64,000 bases of DNA, from positions 317,259 to 381,258 of the forward strand of contig JABWAT010000001.1 of the NCBI GenBank assembly GCA_013360915.1. Direction: 5' to 3'. This DNA comes from Bacteroidota bacterium. Its GTDB lineage: Bacteria; Bacteroidota; JABWAT01. This document shows positions 1-8,912 of the stretch, piece by piece (the first letter of the stretch is position 1; each line of letters opens with the position of its first letter). Below the pieces are notes generated by a model. That model searched no databases. It was not told where the DNA came from and saw nothing but the letters and a program-made list of their open reading frames with translations. Made by a program: the position numbers and the translations under genes.

Positions 1-699
1 CATCTGACCAATCCACCCATCGATTCTGTGATGAAAGTGGGTGAATTCGTGGTCATTTCCATCAGCGATACAGGAGCCGGAATTCCTGCTTCCATCATTG
101 ACAAAATCTTTGAACCTTTTTTCACAACCAAGGATGTGGGCAAAGGAACCGGACTGGGACTCTCAACAGCTCTGTCTATTATGAGAAGTCACGGCGGACA
201 CATCAATGTGTACAGCATTGAGGGACGGGGAACGACCTTCACCGTGTATGTTCCAGTTGCCGGTCAGGTTGTTTCAGAACAAACTCCACCGACTCCGTCT
301 GCCATTGAACATGGAAACGGGGAATGGATTCTGATCATTGATGACGAAGCCCCCATCCGGATGATTGCCGAACAGACGTTAGTCGTCTACAATTACAAGG
401 TTATTACCGCTGCCAATGGCTATGAGGGAATCCAGATGTTCAAGCAACATCAGGATAAAATCAGCCTGGTGATTTCAGACATGATGATGCCTGAAATGGA
501 TGGGATCGAAACCGTCCACCACATCCGACGAATGAGTTCAACCGTACCAATCCTTGGAACCAGCGGACTCAGTTCTTACAGCCAGGTTTCCGATCTCACC
601 GGACCTGCCACTTCCTTTTTGTCAAAGCCTTATTCAGGCTACGAATTGCTGACTGAAGTGCGGCGGATGATTGATGAATCGCTGATCAGCGGATCCTGA
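1..699 (+). CDS. Hybrid sensor histidine kinase, C-terminal part (ATPase domain plus receiver); 5' end outside window
   Basis: The frame is open from base 1, so the N-terminal sensor and the phospho-accepting His lie upstream of the window. The visible part begins inside a HATPase_c domain with the G1 box DTGAGIP, the F box EPFFTTK and the G2 box GKGTGLGLS. A short linker then leads to a complete receiver domain: acidic pair in IIDDE, phospho-acceptor Asp in SDMMMPEMDG, and the conserved Lys in LSKPYS. This is the usual layout of a hybrid kinase that passes phosphate to its own receiver. The input signal cannot be told. The gene ends at a hairpin shared with the converging gene. Confidence 0.93.
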   Translation, partial: HLTNPPIDSVMKVGEFVVISISDTGAGIPASIIDKIFEPFFTTKDVGKGTGLGLSTALSIMRSHGGHINVYSIEGRGTTFTVYVPVAGQVVSEQTPPTPSAIEHGNGEWILIIDDEAPIRMIAEQTLVVYNYKVITAANGYEGIQMFKQHQDKISLVISDMMMPEMDGIETVHHIRRMSSTVPILGTSGLSSYSQVSDLTGPATSFLSKPYSGYELLTEVRRMIDESLISGS

Positions 700-701
700 T
701 T

Positions 702-732
702 AAAAAAAAGGGGGCCTGAAAGCCCCCTTTTT
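702..732. terminator. Bidirectional intrinsic terminator
   Basis: A GGGGGC/GCCCCC stem (710-715 with 722-727) and a six-base loop are flanked by an A-tract on the left and a T-tract on the right. The structure therefore works in both directions, for the histidine kinase (+) and for the second PFOR gene (-). Confidence 0.9.
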
Positions 733-753
733 CATTTACAATATCTGGTACAA

Positions 754-2331
754 TTACCGCAATCCCGCCAGTTCCTGAAGCATGTGCCAGTTTTCCAACC
801 GGTTTTGCATGGTTTCCAAAAGTTCAGGCGAAGGCTCTCCTTCCTTACCAAACTGTTTGGCAAACCGGCCTTCACTTCTTGCAAAATCAATAAAGGTAAC
901 CGGTTCATTGGTCTTCGGATTGGTGTACCAATCGTCTTTCGGATTCGGATTACCCTGAAGGCTCAACCGCTCACGGAAAGTCTTACCTTTTCTCGGATCG
1001 TACACAAATAACGGGAAGGCACGTGTATCCACTGCAAGCCTGGCTTGGGTCGAGGCCATGTTATCCCCCACTCCGTGCTCGGGTTGGCATGTGGTATACA
1101 CCGACAGAACCGCAGGACCATCAAACTCGTTAGCCGCCATTACCGCCCGGTAAAAATGATTGATGTGCGCGGCTGTGGTTTGAGCCACAAACACATTCGG
1201 GTGCATCATGGCAATGGTCCCAAGTTCCTTCCGGCTTTCCTTCTTGCCCTTACCTTCTTTTCCATATGCCGACATTTTCGCTTCCTGCCCGTGGAAGGAT
1301 CCGGTAGAAGCCTGACCACCGGTGTTCGAGTACACCTGTGTATCGAGAACCAGCACCTTGATATTCATTCCAGAAAGCAGCATGCGGCTCAACGCCTGAA
1401 ATCCGATATCCAGCATGGCACCATCACCACCGATCAGCCACATCACTTTCTTACGGCTTTCCGGATCCTGATCCCATTTAGCTCTGACGCCCATGGCGAA
1501 GGTGGGACCGTTTTCGAACAATGAATTGGCCCACGGTGTTAAAAACGGGTTGTAAGGATAGGTGGAAGAATACACGGTGTTGCATCCCGTCGATGCGATC
1601 ACGCCGACCTGATCGGGACCGTAGACGAATCCTGTGGCCGCCAGCATCATCCGGATGGCAGTTGCTTCACCACACCCCATGCAGGATCCCGCTCCGCCAA
1701 CATACAAAAGTGACTTTCCTGCCAGCATCATATCGGCAAGCACTTTTTCGTTGATGTATTTACCCGGAGTTTCCGGGGCCTGCTTGTAGGCCTCAAAAGC
1801 TGACCGGTACTGAGTCATGTTGTCCGGTGTCTTCCTGATCATTTCAAGCGCATTGTCATCGCAGACCGTTACGCATTCTGCACACCCTTTGCACTTGGTC
1901 GGATCAATGAAAATGCCAAACAATCCGCCGGTGCCTGTTTTCTTCTCAAAAACCGTGTGGTATTTCTGTGTTTTTACAAACTGACTCCGGAAATGCTCAC
2001 GGAGCGCCGGATCCGAAATAGCTGCCAGTTCCTTTTCAAGCTGATCTTCTTCAATCACCTTCCCCAAAATGGCTGTATCAGGGCATTCTGTCACACATTC
2101 CATACATCCGACACAATTTTCCGGGATGTATTTCGGAATTTCGGGGGCAATGTAACTGAAATCACGCAGAACACCGGTTCCTGCCGGAATCAGCGATTGA
2201 ACCGTGGTGATATCGGCTGGCAAGGCTTTTTCGGCAGTACCCGAATTGTAAGCTCCAACAATCCGTTGGTTGAAATCCTCCCGGTCGATAACAAAATCAG
2301 TCCGGGGGGCTGGTTGGTGGGTTGTCGACAT
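754..2331 (-). CDS. Pyruvate:ferredoxin oxidoreductase, ferredoxin-plus-TPP (delta-beta) chain
   Basis: 525 residues corresponding to the C-terminal half of a normal single-chain PFOR. Two [4Fe-4S] motifs come first (C73/C76/C79/C83 and C147/C150/C153/C157). The TPP half follows, with the third-cluster cysteines C217, C220 and C250, a fourth in a TTCQPEHG segment, and the TPP/Mg motif GGDGAMLDIG...VYSNTGGQ near residues 300-340. With its partner it would oxidise pyruvate plus CoA to acetyl-CoA and CO2 and reduce ferredoxin in the cytoplasm. It starts 14 bases after the partner gene behind an AGGAA Shine-Dalgarno, so it is a genuine separate gene and not a frameshift product. Confidence 0.92.
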   Translation of the reverse strand: MSTTHQPAPRTDFVIDREDFNQRIVGAYNSGTAEKALPADITTVQSLIPAGTGVLRDFSYIAPEIPKYIPENCVGCMECVTECPDTAILGKVIEEDQLEKELAAISDPALREHFRSQFVKTQKYHTVFEKKTGTGGLFGIFIDPTKCKGCAECVTVCDDNALEMIRKTPDNMTQYRSAFEAYKQAPETPGKYINEKVLADMMLAGKSLLYVGGAGSCMGCGEATAIRMMLAATGFVYGPDQVGVIASTGCNTVYSSTYPYNPFLTPWANSLFENGPTFAMGVRAKWDQDPESRKKVMWLIGGDGAMLDIGFQALSRMLLSGMNIKVLVLDTQVYSNTGGQASTGSFHGQEAKMSAYGKEGKGKKESRKELGTIAMMHPNVFVAQTTAAHINHFYRAVMAANEFDGPAVLSVYTTCQPEHGVGDNMASTQARLAVDTRAFPLFVYDPRKGKTFRERLSLQGNPNPKDDWYTNPKTNEPVTFIDFARSEGRFAKQFGKEGEPSPELLETMQNRLENWHMLQELAGLR

Positions 2332-2345
2332 GGTCGTTCCTGATT

Positions 2346-4292
2346 TTAATGTGTTGATAAAACGGGTTGCTGAATTACCGTATCGGGGATAACGCGGTAC
2401 TCAAGGTATCCTTTTTTCACACAGGTCATGTTGTCTTCAATGACCCGCTCACCGCGCTTTCCGAAGTACTTCCGGATGGCTTTTTCCACTCCTTTGAAAA
2501 CAGTCTCATCCGATATACCCTTTTCCTTCTGAAAGGGCGTATTTCCAAGGAAAATCCCAAGCAGCACAATTCCCTGCATCCGCTGAACCAGATCAGCAGA
2601 TGAAGAAACCAGACGGGCCACCTCGACTGTATCCATGTAAACAACCCGGATGTTTCTTTGTCTGATCTGCTCACGGGACTTCAGGGGAATTGAAGCCCAC
2701 ACATCAGCCGGTGACTCATATCCCGATTGAATAAACAGGGTTCCGCCTTCCACCAGCCCTGAAAGCGGATTGGAGTGGTTGAAGGCATAGAAATCGTTCA
2801 CGGCCACAAACTCAACATGCTCCAGCTCGGCATGGGTGCGGATGTGCCCATCGGCCAGTGTCAGGTAATAGGTGGTTGGAAGCCCCTTTTTCTCAGATCC
2901 GTATTTCGGATAGGCTTGTACATGTTTTCCAAATACCTCTCCGCCAATGGTCGCAATGATTTTGTTGGTGGTCACCGAACCGAATCCACCCACCGAATGC
3001 CCGCGCATCGAAAAAGCGCCGGAAGGCCTTACATCCGGATCAACCGAAATTGGCAGTGCCAGCGGATGGTCAATGCCAAGTGTGAAGAATCTTTTTCCCG
3101 ATTTTTCCATGTTTTCGTAAGTGGCAATCAGGTGACCCGGCCTGATGTCCCGCGATCCCATTCCTGCGGTAGCCGAGTAAATCACTGGTAACTTTCCAAT
3201 CACCGGAAAACCCTCGGTACCGATCAGGGCATCAGCAAAGGCTGCCTTGATCTCAGCCGTCAGCGGATTGGATTGTGCCAGCGGATTGTCCATCCGTTCA
3301 ATCACGGTAAAGGCGCGCACGCCTTTCAGAGACTGAACCAGCTGAACCGACGGAAATGGTCTGAATGAACGTACGTGAACCACACCTGCTTTCACCCCAC
3401 GGTTCTCCCGCAGCCAGTCAGCGGCAGTTTCGGCTGTTTCAGCCAGTCCACCCATGCCTACAATGGCAAACTCGGCATCTTCCATCCGGTAGGTATCTAC
3501 CTGTGAATACCGGCGGCCGGTCAGTTTTGCAAACTCATCAAAGGCAGAATCAATGGCAGCAGGCACGATATCATAGAAAAACCGTTGTGCCATCTTCCCT
3601 TTCATGTAGGCATCCTGATTCTGAACAACACCGGTCATGACGGGATTGGCTGTATCGAACAGATTCAGTACCCGGTCCTGCGGCTTTCCCGCAAAGCTGG
3701 CCATCAGTTCCGGCTCACAAAGCATGACTTTTTCGATGGTGTGTGTGGTCAGAAATCCATCCTGAACCGACATAATGGGTGTACGGGTGTCCTCAGCAAT
3801 CCGCCTGGTGATCAAGGCAAGATCACCGGCTTCCTGAGCATTTCTTGCAAACAAAATGCCCCAACCGCAATCAGCCACCGACATGATGTCATCATGCCCG
3901 CAATGGACGTTCAGCGAATGTGAAGTGAGTGCACGGGCCCCGATATGAAAAACAATCGGCAGCCGTTTTCCCGAAATGGTGTATAATACTTCTTTCATCA
4001 GAACAAGACCTTGTCCCGATGTAAAATTGGTCACCCGGCCACCAGCCAGTGCAAAACCTTCACAGGCCGAGGCGGCAGAATGCTCAGATTCCGGCTCGAT
4101 GAACGCCAGGGTTTCACCCCACAGATTTCGTTTACCATTGGCAACCTCTGCCTGAAATCCGCCCCCCATATTGGTGGATGGTGTAATCGGGTAGGCACAG
4201 GCCCCCTGGCAAATATGGGTTTCGACCCACACAACTCCACCCGTCCCGTCGGTGGTGGTTTCTATTCCCGGATATGGTACCGGTTTACTCAT
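2346..4292 (-). CDS. Pyruvate:ferredoxin oxidoreductase, alpha-gamma chain
   Basis: 648 residues matching the N-terminal half of single-chain PFOR. The substrate-binding YPITPS motif lies near the N terminus, followed by the TSGQGLVLMKE and ARALTSH segments of the alpha domains, then a second alpha domain and a gamma-type domain starting at RGHSVGGFGSVTTN. Conservation of the ARA/HDD region favours pyruvate over 2-oxoglutarate. Start at 4292 behind GGAAGGA. It lies 96 bases after the CBS-domain gene with no promoter visible between them, so the three genes may be one transcript. Together the two chains total 1173 residues, close to the single-chain enzyme. Confidence 0.92.
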   Translation of the reverse strand: MSKPVPYPGIETTTDGTGGVVWVETHICQGACAYPITPSTNMGGGFQAEVANGKRNLWGETLAFIEPESEHSAASACEGFALAGGRVTNFTSGQGLVLMKEVLYTISGKRLPIVFHIGARALTSHSLNVHCGHDDIMSVADCGWGILFARNAQEAGDLALITRRIAEDTRTPIMSVQDGFLTTHTIEKVMLCEPELMASFAGKPQDRVLNLFDTANPVMTGVVQNQDAYMKGKMAQRFFYDIVPAAIDSAFDEFAKLTGRRYSQVDTYRMEDAEFAIVGMGGLAETAETAADWLRENRGVKAGVVHVRSFRPFPSVQLVQSLKGVRAFTVIERMDNPLAQSNPLTAEIKAAFADALIGTEGFPVIGKLPVIYSATAGMGSRDIRPGHLIATYENMEKSGKRFFTLGIDHPLALPISVDPDVRPSGAFSMRGHSVGGFGSVTTNKIIATIGGEVFGKHVQAYPKYGSEKKGLPTTYYLTLADGHIRTHAELEHVEFVAVNDFYAFNHSNPLSGLVEGGTLFIQSGYESPADVWASIPLKSREQIRQRNIRVVYMDTVEVARLVSSSADLVQRMQGIVLLGIFLGNTPFQKEKGISDETVFKGVEKAIRKYFGKRGERVIEDNMTCVKKGYLEYRVIPDTVIQQPVLSTH

Positions 4293-4352
4293 TGCAAGAA
4301 TCCTTCCAGAATCTGGTTACAGTTGATAAAAAATTGGGCCTTTGGTGGCGGT

Positions 4353-4373
4353 ATCCTGATAGAAACTCAGGAT
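4353..4373 (-). other. Hairpin between CBS gene and PFOR genes
   Basis: A 7-bp perfect stem (ATCCTGA/TCAGGAT) with a 7-base loop lies directly after the CBS-domain gene. No T-run follows immediately; the first, TTTTTT, is about 20 bases further down. It may be a processing or attenuation element that sets different levels of the CBS protein and PFOR. Confidence 0.4.
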
Positions 4374-4388
4374 CCGGCTCGATTGCTC

Positions 4389-4919
4389 TCAGGCACCTTC
4401 GCGCGATTGATTTTTCCTGAGTGGCTGAGGCGGAAGGTTTAAAACTTCCGAATCACAGAATGAACAGATAAAGGAGACCACATCCCTGATGGAAAGAACC
4501 GAAACCGGTAATCCCTGACTGTCCACGATGGGAATGTGCCGGTAACCGCCCACCACCATTTTGTTCATGGCATAGACAATGGCATCCTCATCATGCAAAG
4601 ATTCCGGATTGGGGGTCATGTAATCGGCAACGGGTGTATCCGCCAGATCTACCGAATTGCCGATCAGGCGGTTCAGAATATCGCGCTCGGTAAAAATCCC
4701 GGCCAGATGTCCCTCGCGGGTGACCAGCAGAGCCCCGAATTTGCGTGTCTGCATGATTCCAATGGCCTCGGCCAGAGAAGTTTCATGTCCGATCAGCGTG
4801 GCAGGCACCAGGTTCAGGTCTCTGATCGGTCGGGTCAGAATGTCATCGAAAACAAACGGAGTTCTTGATTTTGCTACCGGTTCCAGATAGTGGCTGAGTT
4901 CATCATCCAGGTATTCCAT
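4389..4919 (-). CDS. Protein with two CBS domains
   Basis: 176 residues. Two CBS modules occupy roughly residues 37-92 and 95-155. Each carries the usual pattern in which a hydrophobic segment precedes a GIFTERDIL- or VLSIRDVV-type helix. CBS pairs bind adenosine nucleotides and act as energy sensors. No catalytic domain is fused; an extra N-terminal 35 residues and a basic C-terminal tail are present. The start at 4919 has a very strong GGGGGGAAG ribosome site. It lies just upstream of PFOR in the same direction, so a role in adjusting that enzyme to energy state is an inference from position only. Confidence 0.88.
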   Translation of the reverse strand: MEYLDDELSHYLEPVAKSRTPFVFDDILTRPIRDLNLVPATLIGHETSLAEAIGIMQTRKFGALLVTREGHLAGIFTERDILNRLIGNSVDLADTPVADYMTPNPESLHDEDAIVYAMNKMVVGGYRHIPIVDSQGLPVSVLSIRDVVSFICSFCDSEVLNLPPQPLRKNQSREGA

Positions 4920-4945
4920 CGCTTCCCCCCAACATTGTTGATTTA

Positions 4946-4978
4946 ACTAAATTTAGTCAAAGTAAAGAGCAGTGACAA
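4946..4978 (-). promoter_or_regulatory. Promoter of the CBS/PFOR genes with a palindrome over the -7 box
   Basis: On the minus strand TTGTCA (4978-4973), a 17-base spacer and TAAATTTA (4955-4948) match the Bacteroidota form TTG-N20-TAnnTTTG except for the last base. The -7 box sits inside a perfect 12-base palindrome, ACTAAATTTAGT (4946-4957), a plausible operator. The predicted start of transcription leaves a leader of about 20 bases. Confidence 0.55.
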
Positions 4979-5072
4979 TACCGGGAAACTTTTTTAATCC
5001 GCTTTTCTGTTTGTTCTTGAAAATTAAGCACTTATAAAGAATTACATCTCTTTTTATCCTGTCGTCAGTCAT

Positions 5073-5103
5073 AAAAAAGGCTGCCTTGAAGCAGCCCTTT
5101 TTG
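5073..5103 (-). terminator. Intrinsic terminator of the fabH-DHH unit
   Basis: A GGCTGC/GCAGCC stem with a six-base loop is followed on the minus strand by a T-run. It lies 25 bases after the DHH phosphoesterase stop codon. The other flank is also A/T-rich, so it could act both ways. Confidence 0.85.
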
Positions 5104-5127
5104 TTATTCTGCAAACAATGATTTCTG

Positions 5128-6039
5128 TCAGCCATCCGCCTTACAAAGGTCGATGATTTCTCTGATTTTGGCATCAGCAGTCGAAGCATCCAGCTGGCAG
5201 GTCCCTGCCCCCTTATGTCCGCCGCCTCCGAAACGTGCCATCAGCGACCCAATGTTGGTTTTGCTGGTACGGTTAAAAATCGAATGTCCCAGTGCGCAGA
5301 CGATGGTATTCTTATCCTTGCCATAATGTACCCGTACCTGAATATTGGCGGCGGGATACATGGCGTAGATTTTAAACCGGTTTCCGGTGGGAACGTCATC
5401 GGCTTTCCGTAAATCGGTGACAATGACATTTTTCTCGACAACCGAGTATTGTTTCATTGCTTTTTCAAACTCTGATTCGTGCTCCCGGTACCGGTCCACA
5501 CGCTGTTTAATATCCGGAATGTTCATGATTTCTTCTACCGATTTGGTCCGGATCCAGTCAACCAGCTGCATCATCAGCTGATAGTTCGAAATATCATAAT
5601 CCCTGAATTTTCCGAGACCGGTCCGGGGATCCATCACATAGGAAAGCAGAATCCATCCGGATGGATTCAACACATCATCCATGCTCAGCTGGGCAGCATC
5701 CGATTTATCGACTTCAATCAGCAGTTTTTCATAACGGGCAAATTTGGGTGATTTATAATAGTTGTACACCACCCGGGCAGCACTTGGGGCCACTTCAAAC
5801 AATCCCTTAAATCCGGATTCCATATCCACCCGCTCTCCTTCACTGGCATGGTGGTCAAACCACATGGCACAGTTAGGGTGATAAGGCAGATTGGTGATTA
5901 TATCATTGGAGGTGATTTCAATTTTTCCATCCTGCATGTCCTTCGGATGGGCAAACACCACTTCCTCAATGCTTTCAACTTCCTTTAACAAAACCGCACA
6001 CACCAATCCATCGAAATCGGACCGTGTCACTAAGCGCAT
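5128..6039 (-). CDS. DHH-family phosphoesterase
   Basis: 303 residues. The N-terminal DHH catalytic domain shows DFDG at residues 8-11 and the FDHHAS motif that gives the family its name. The C-terminal DHHA1 domain ends in the RFGGGGHKGAG substrate-binding loop. Family members are Mn-dependent exopolyphosphatases, nanoRNases or cyclic-dinucleotide phosphodiesterases; the exact substrate cannot be read here. It is distinct from the NrnA-type DHH protein at 30.5 kb. Start at 6039 behind a strong GGGAGG. It lies 38 bases downstream of fabH and probably shares its transcript. Confidence 0.9.
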   Translation of the reverse strand: MRLVTRSDFDGLVCAVLLKEVESIEEVVFAHPKDMQDGKIEITSNDIITNLPYHPNCAMWFDHHASEGERVDMESGFKGLFEVAPSAARVVYNYYKSPKFARYEKLLIEVDKSDAAQLSMDDVLNPSGWILLSYVMDPRTGLGKFRDYDISNYQLMMQLVDWIRTKSVEEIMNIPDIKQRVDRYREHESEFEKAMKQYSVVEKNVIVTDLRKADDVPTGNRFKIYAMYPAANIQVRVHYGKDKNTIVCALGHSIFNRTSKTNIGSLMARFGGGGHKGAGTCQLDASTADAKIREIIDLCKADG

Positions 6040-6077
6040 GGAAAACCTCCCTTTTAATGATTCTTTAATATACGTTT

Positions 6078-7079
6078 TTAGTAGCGGATTATCACACTTC
6101 CCCAGGTAAAGCCGGCGCCAAATGCCGCCAGTCCGATCAGATCCCCCCGCTGTATCGTTCCTGCATGGACCAGTTCAGACATGGCAAGCGGAATAGAGGC
6201 TGCAGTGGTGTTCCCGTATTTCTGAATGTTTGAAACCACCTTCTCAGGTGAAATGCCCAGAGAGGATCCGACTGCTTCGGTAATCCGTAAATTGGCCTGA
6301 TGTGGGATAAACCAGTCCAGATCTGTGACGGTCTTTCCGATTTTATCCAGCGATTCCTTCAGTACTTCAGGGAACCGGGTAACCGCATGCTTGAACACAT
6401 AGCGGCCATTCATCTGCGGAAAATGGATTCCCGAGTCAACCATCTCATGGGTTACCCGGACCGGTTCCAGCGGGGTTGGTCCATAACACCACAATTCTTT
6501 TGCGTATTTTCCTTCAGAATGCATGGAATGACTCAGAATACCCGTTCCTGCTTCCTGAGTTCCCGTCAGAACCACCGCACCGGCTCCGTCACCGAAAATG
6601 ACCGCCACATCCCGGCCCGCCGTGGTCTTGTTCAGAGAAGTCGATTGCAATTCAGCTCCGACCAGCAGAATCGTCCGGTAAAACCCGGTTTTGATAAATG
6701 CATCTGCCATTTGCAAACCGTAAACAAAACCACTGCACTGCATCCTGATATCATAGGCTGCCAGATTGGATTTAAAATCGAGATGATTCTGAATGGTACA
6801 GGCACAGCCCGGGAAGAAATACTCTGAGGAAAGCGTCGCAAAAATGATACAATCCACATCTGCCGCCGACAGTCCGGCATGGGCCAAAGCCATGGTGGCC
6901 GCCTGAGCACCCATCCAGCTGGTCGATTGTTCAGGCACATTCGCATACCGCCTTTCCCTGATACCGGTCCGTTCCTGAATCCAGGCATCGGTGGTATCCA
7001 TCAGTTTTTCAAGGTCTGCGTTGGTAATACGGTTCTCGGGAACATAATGGCCGATTCCGGCAATCCGGGTGCTTGTCAT
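6078..7079 (-). CDS. fabH: Beta-ketoacyl-ACP synthase III
   Basis: 333 residues, normal length for FabH, which condenses acetyl-CoA with malonyl-ACP to start fatty acid synthesis. The catalytic triad is present: C115 in MQCSGF, H260 in IPHQAN and N290 in KYGNTTAAS. The GGGxG-like turn near the C terminus reads AFGAGFTWG. Start at 7079 with AAAGGA upstream. Usual fab partners (plsX, fabD, acpP) are not next to it; it is paired with the DHH phosphoesterase and is divergent from hldD. Confidence 0.95.
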   Translation of the reverse strand: MTSTRIAGIGHYVPENRITNADLEKLMDTTDAWIQERTGIRERRYANVPEQSTSWMGAQAATMALAHAGLSAADVDCIIFATLSSEYFFPGCACTIQNHLDFKSNLAAYDIRMQCSGFVYGLQMADAFIKTGFYRTILLVGAELQSTSLNKTTAGRDVAVIFGDGAGAVVLTGTQEAGTGILSHSMHSEGKYAKELWCYGPTPLEPVRVTHEMVDSGIHFPQMNGRYVFKHAVTRFPEVLKESLDKIGKTVTDLDWFIPHQANLRITEAVGSSLGISPEKVVSNIQKYGNTTAASIPLAMSELVHAGTIQRGDLIGLAAFGAGFTWGSVIIRY

Positions 7080-7180
7080 CGCTGACGTCCTTTCTTGATG
7101 GTAAGACGGACGGAATCCCGGTCCGGTATCTGGCTTGACTGCCCAAGTGAGCAGGTGGGTCTGGTTTGGATTATTCTGTA

Positions 7181-7210
7181 CAAATTTATTTCTTTATCAG
7201 TTAAAGGCAA
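7181..7210 (-). promoter_or_regulatory. fabH promoter
   Basis: Minus-strand TTGCCT (7210-7205), 16-base spacer, TAAATTTG (7188-7181). The -7 box is an exact TAnnTTTG. It predicts a fabH leader of about 95 bases in the divergent fabH/hldD region. Confidence 0.6.
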
Positions 7211-7235
7211 CTGATTTCAGCGAGACAGGATTTAT

Positions 7236-8207
7236 ATGTTTATCATCACCGGCGGTGCAGGCTTTATTGGTAGTGTTCTGGCCTGGAAATTGAATCAGGA
7301 AGGAATCACCGATATCATGATCGTGGATAACCTTTCCACCAGCACCAAGTGGAAAAACCTTCCGGGTCGCCGGTATGAAGACTACATCCACCGCGATGCC
7401 TTTCTCGAGATGATCAATCAGAATAAGCTGCCTTCCGATATTCAGGCCATTTTTCACATGGGTGCCTGTTCATCGACCACCGAGGCAGATGCCGACTACC
7501 TTATGCGGAACAACTACCAGTACAGCAAGACACTGGCCGAATATGCCATCAGAAAACGTATCCGGTTCATCTATGCAAGCAGTGCGGCCACCTTCGGTGA
7601 CGGAACCCGCGGATTTCAGGACGATGAAACTGCCTTGGATCAATTGCTCCCCATGAACATGTACGGGTATTCCAAACACCTTTTCGATGTATATGCCCGC
7701 CGCAAAGACTGGTTTTCCGAAATCGCCGGCCTCAAGTTTTTTAATGTGTTCGGACCCAATGAATACCACAAGGGTGAAATGGCCTCGGTGGTGTATAAAT
7801 CCTGGTTGCAGATTCTGGAAACCGGCCGGGTCAAGCTTTTTAAATCAAACCACCCCGATTACCGCGATGGCGAGCAACTGCGCGACTTCATCTATGTGAA
7901 AGATGTGGTTGATGTCATGTGGTGGCTGTATCAGAATCCAAGGGTAAACGGCCTGTTCAACCTTGGAACCGGTACCCCCCGCACCTGGAAAGACCTCGTA
8001 TCGGGTGTCTTCCATGCCATGAACCAGCCTGTGAAGATCGAATTCATCGACATGCCCCCCTCCCTCAGAAAATCCTACCAGAATTTCACCGTGGCTCCCA
8101 TGCAGAAACTGGCTGCCACCGGTTGCCCGGTTGCCTTCCAACCGCTCGAGTCGGCAGTACATGATTATGTGACCAATTATCTCATGACTCCCTACCCGAA
8201 TCTTTAG
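7236..8207 (+). CDS. hldD: ADP-L-glycero-D-manno-heptose 6-epimerase
   Basis: 323 residues, typical HldD length. It converts ADP-D-glycero- to ADP-L-glycero-manno-heptose for the lipopolysaccharide inner core. The N-terminal NADP-binding Rossmann motif is GGAGFIGS (residues 6-13). VDNLSTSTKWKNL and the ACSSTTEADADYLMRNNY segment are characteristic of this epimerase, and the catalytic SDR pair is Y-x3-K in MYGYSKHLFD. Start at 7236. It implies a heptose-containing LPS and so a Gram-negative envelope. It appears monocistronic, with no other LPS genes beside it. Confidence 0.94.
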   Translation: MFIITGGAGFIGSVLAWKLNQEGITDIMIVDNLSTSTKWKNLPGRRYEDYIHRDAFLEMINQNKLPSDIQAIFHMGACSSTTEADADYLMRNNYQYSKTLAEYAIRKRIRFIYASSAATFGDGTRGFQDDETALDQLLPMNMYGYSKHLFDVYARRKDWFSEIAGLKFFNVFGPNEYHKGEMASVVYKSWLQILETGRVKLFKSNHPDYRDGEQLRDFIYVKDVVDVMWWLYQNPRVNGLFNLGTGTPRTWKDLVSGVFHAMNQPVKIEFIDMPPSLRKSYQNFTVAPMQKLAATGCPVAFQPLESAVHDYVTNYLMTPYPNL

Positions 8208-8401
8208 TTAGAACTTTTATAAATAACAAAAACCGATAAATCTTTTTTATAGGATCGATTGATCTTTTTGATTGAAATTTAACCTGTTGTGTTCTTACTG
8301 ATTCACAAGGTTTGGTTATATTGCATCACGGAATCAGAAGTCCGATTCCAACCCGAACCCGGGAAGTTGTTGTCGTCAATCAAACAAAGTCAGGAGTGCT
8401 T

Positions 8402-8815
8402 ATGAATCTGAAGTCATCAAAGACCATTGAAAATCTGAAGGCTGCATTTGCCGGTGAATCCCAGGCCAATCGCCGCTATCTGTATTTTGCCCGTCAGGCC
8501 GATATCGAAGGCTATCCTGAAGTCGCCAGCGTGTTCAAGAACACCGCTGATGGCGAAACCGGACACGCTTTCGGCCACCTCGATTTCATCAAGGAAGTGG
8601 GTGATCCTGCAACCGGAATGCCCATCGGCGAAACCGCAGAAAACCTGAAAGCCGCTGTTGCCGGTGAAACCTATGAGTACACCGAAATGTACCCGGGTTT
8701 TGCAAAAACCGCCCGTGAGGAAGGCTTTGCAGAAGTTGCAGAGTGGTTCGAAACCCTCGCCCGCGCCGAGAAATCACACGCCGGAAAGTTCCAGGCAACT
8801 CTCGACGCCATGTAA
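8402..8815 (+). CDS. rbr: Short rubrerythrin (di-iron domain only)
   Basis: 137 residues from the ATG at 8402, which has AGGAG six bases upstream; a longer reading from 8312 lacks support. The four-helix di-iron domain is complete, with E19, E52-x2-H55, E89/E92/E95 and E123-x2-H126. The C-terminal rubredoxin-like FeCys4 domain of classical rubrerythrin is absent, as in erythrin-type proteins. The family reduces hydrogen peroxide in the cytoplasm of anaerobes. Without the rubredoxin domain an outside electron donor is needed; the Fe-S protein encoded next is a candidate. A terminator follows. Confidence 0.93.
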   Translation: MNLKSSKTIENLKAAFAGESQANRRYLYFARQADIEGYPEVASVFKNTADGETGHAFGHLDFIKEVGDPATGMPIGETAENLKAAVAGETYEYTEMYPGFAKTAREEGFAEVAEWFETLARAEKSHAGKFQATLDAM

Positions 8816-8835
8816 CGGTTTCCGCTCTTTCTAAA

Positions 8836-8887
8836 ACCCTGCCGTTTCTGTTGTACCCAAGGTTGGAAACGGCAGGGTGTTTTTTTC
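8836..8887 (+). terminator. Terminator after the rubrerythrin gene
   Basis: A perfect 13-bp stem (8836-8848 with 8866-8878), a 17-base loop and a T-tract. It would give more rubrerythrin mRNA than mRNA for the two following genes. It also rules out starting the next gene at 8877. Confidence 0.9.
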
Positions 8888-8912
8888 ACATCTTAAACCT
8901 GAAGGTAACCCC

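Noticed and set aside
2331-2346. Frameshift splitting one PFOR gene
   Set aside because: The second gene has its own Shine-Dalgarno and start codon and an added N-terminal linker of about 70 residues.
4953-5189. 78-residue minus-strand frame over the terminator
   Set aside because: It crosses a strong terminator and overlaps the DHH gene in another frame.
8312-8401. 30-residue N-terminal extension of rubrerythrin
   Set aside because: The AGGAG site and family alignment support the ATG at 8402; the extension has no family similarity and lies in the leader.
8877-8912. Start of the Fe-S oxidoreductase at 8877
   Set aside because: It begins inside the terminator stem; the ATG at 8913 has AAGGT upstream.
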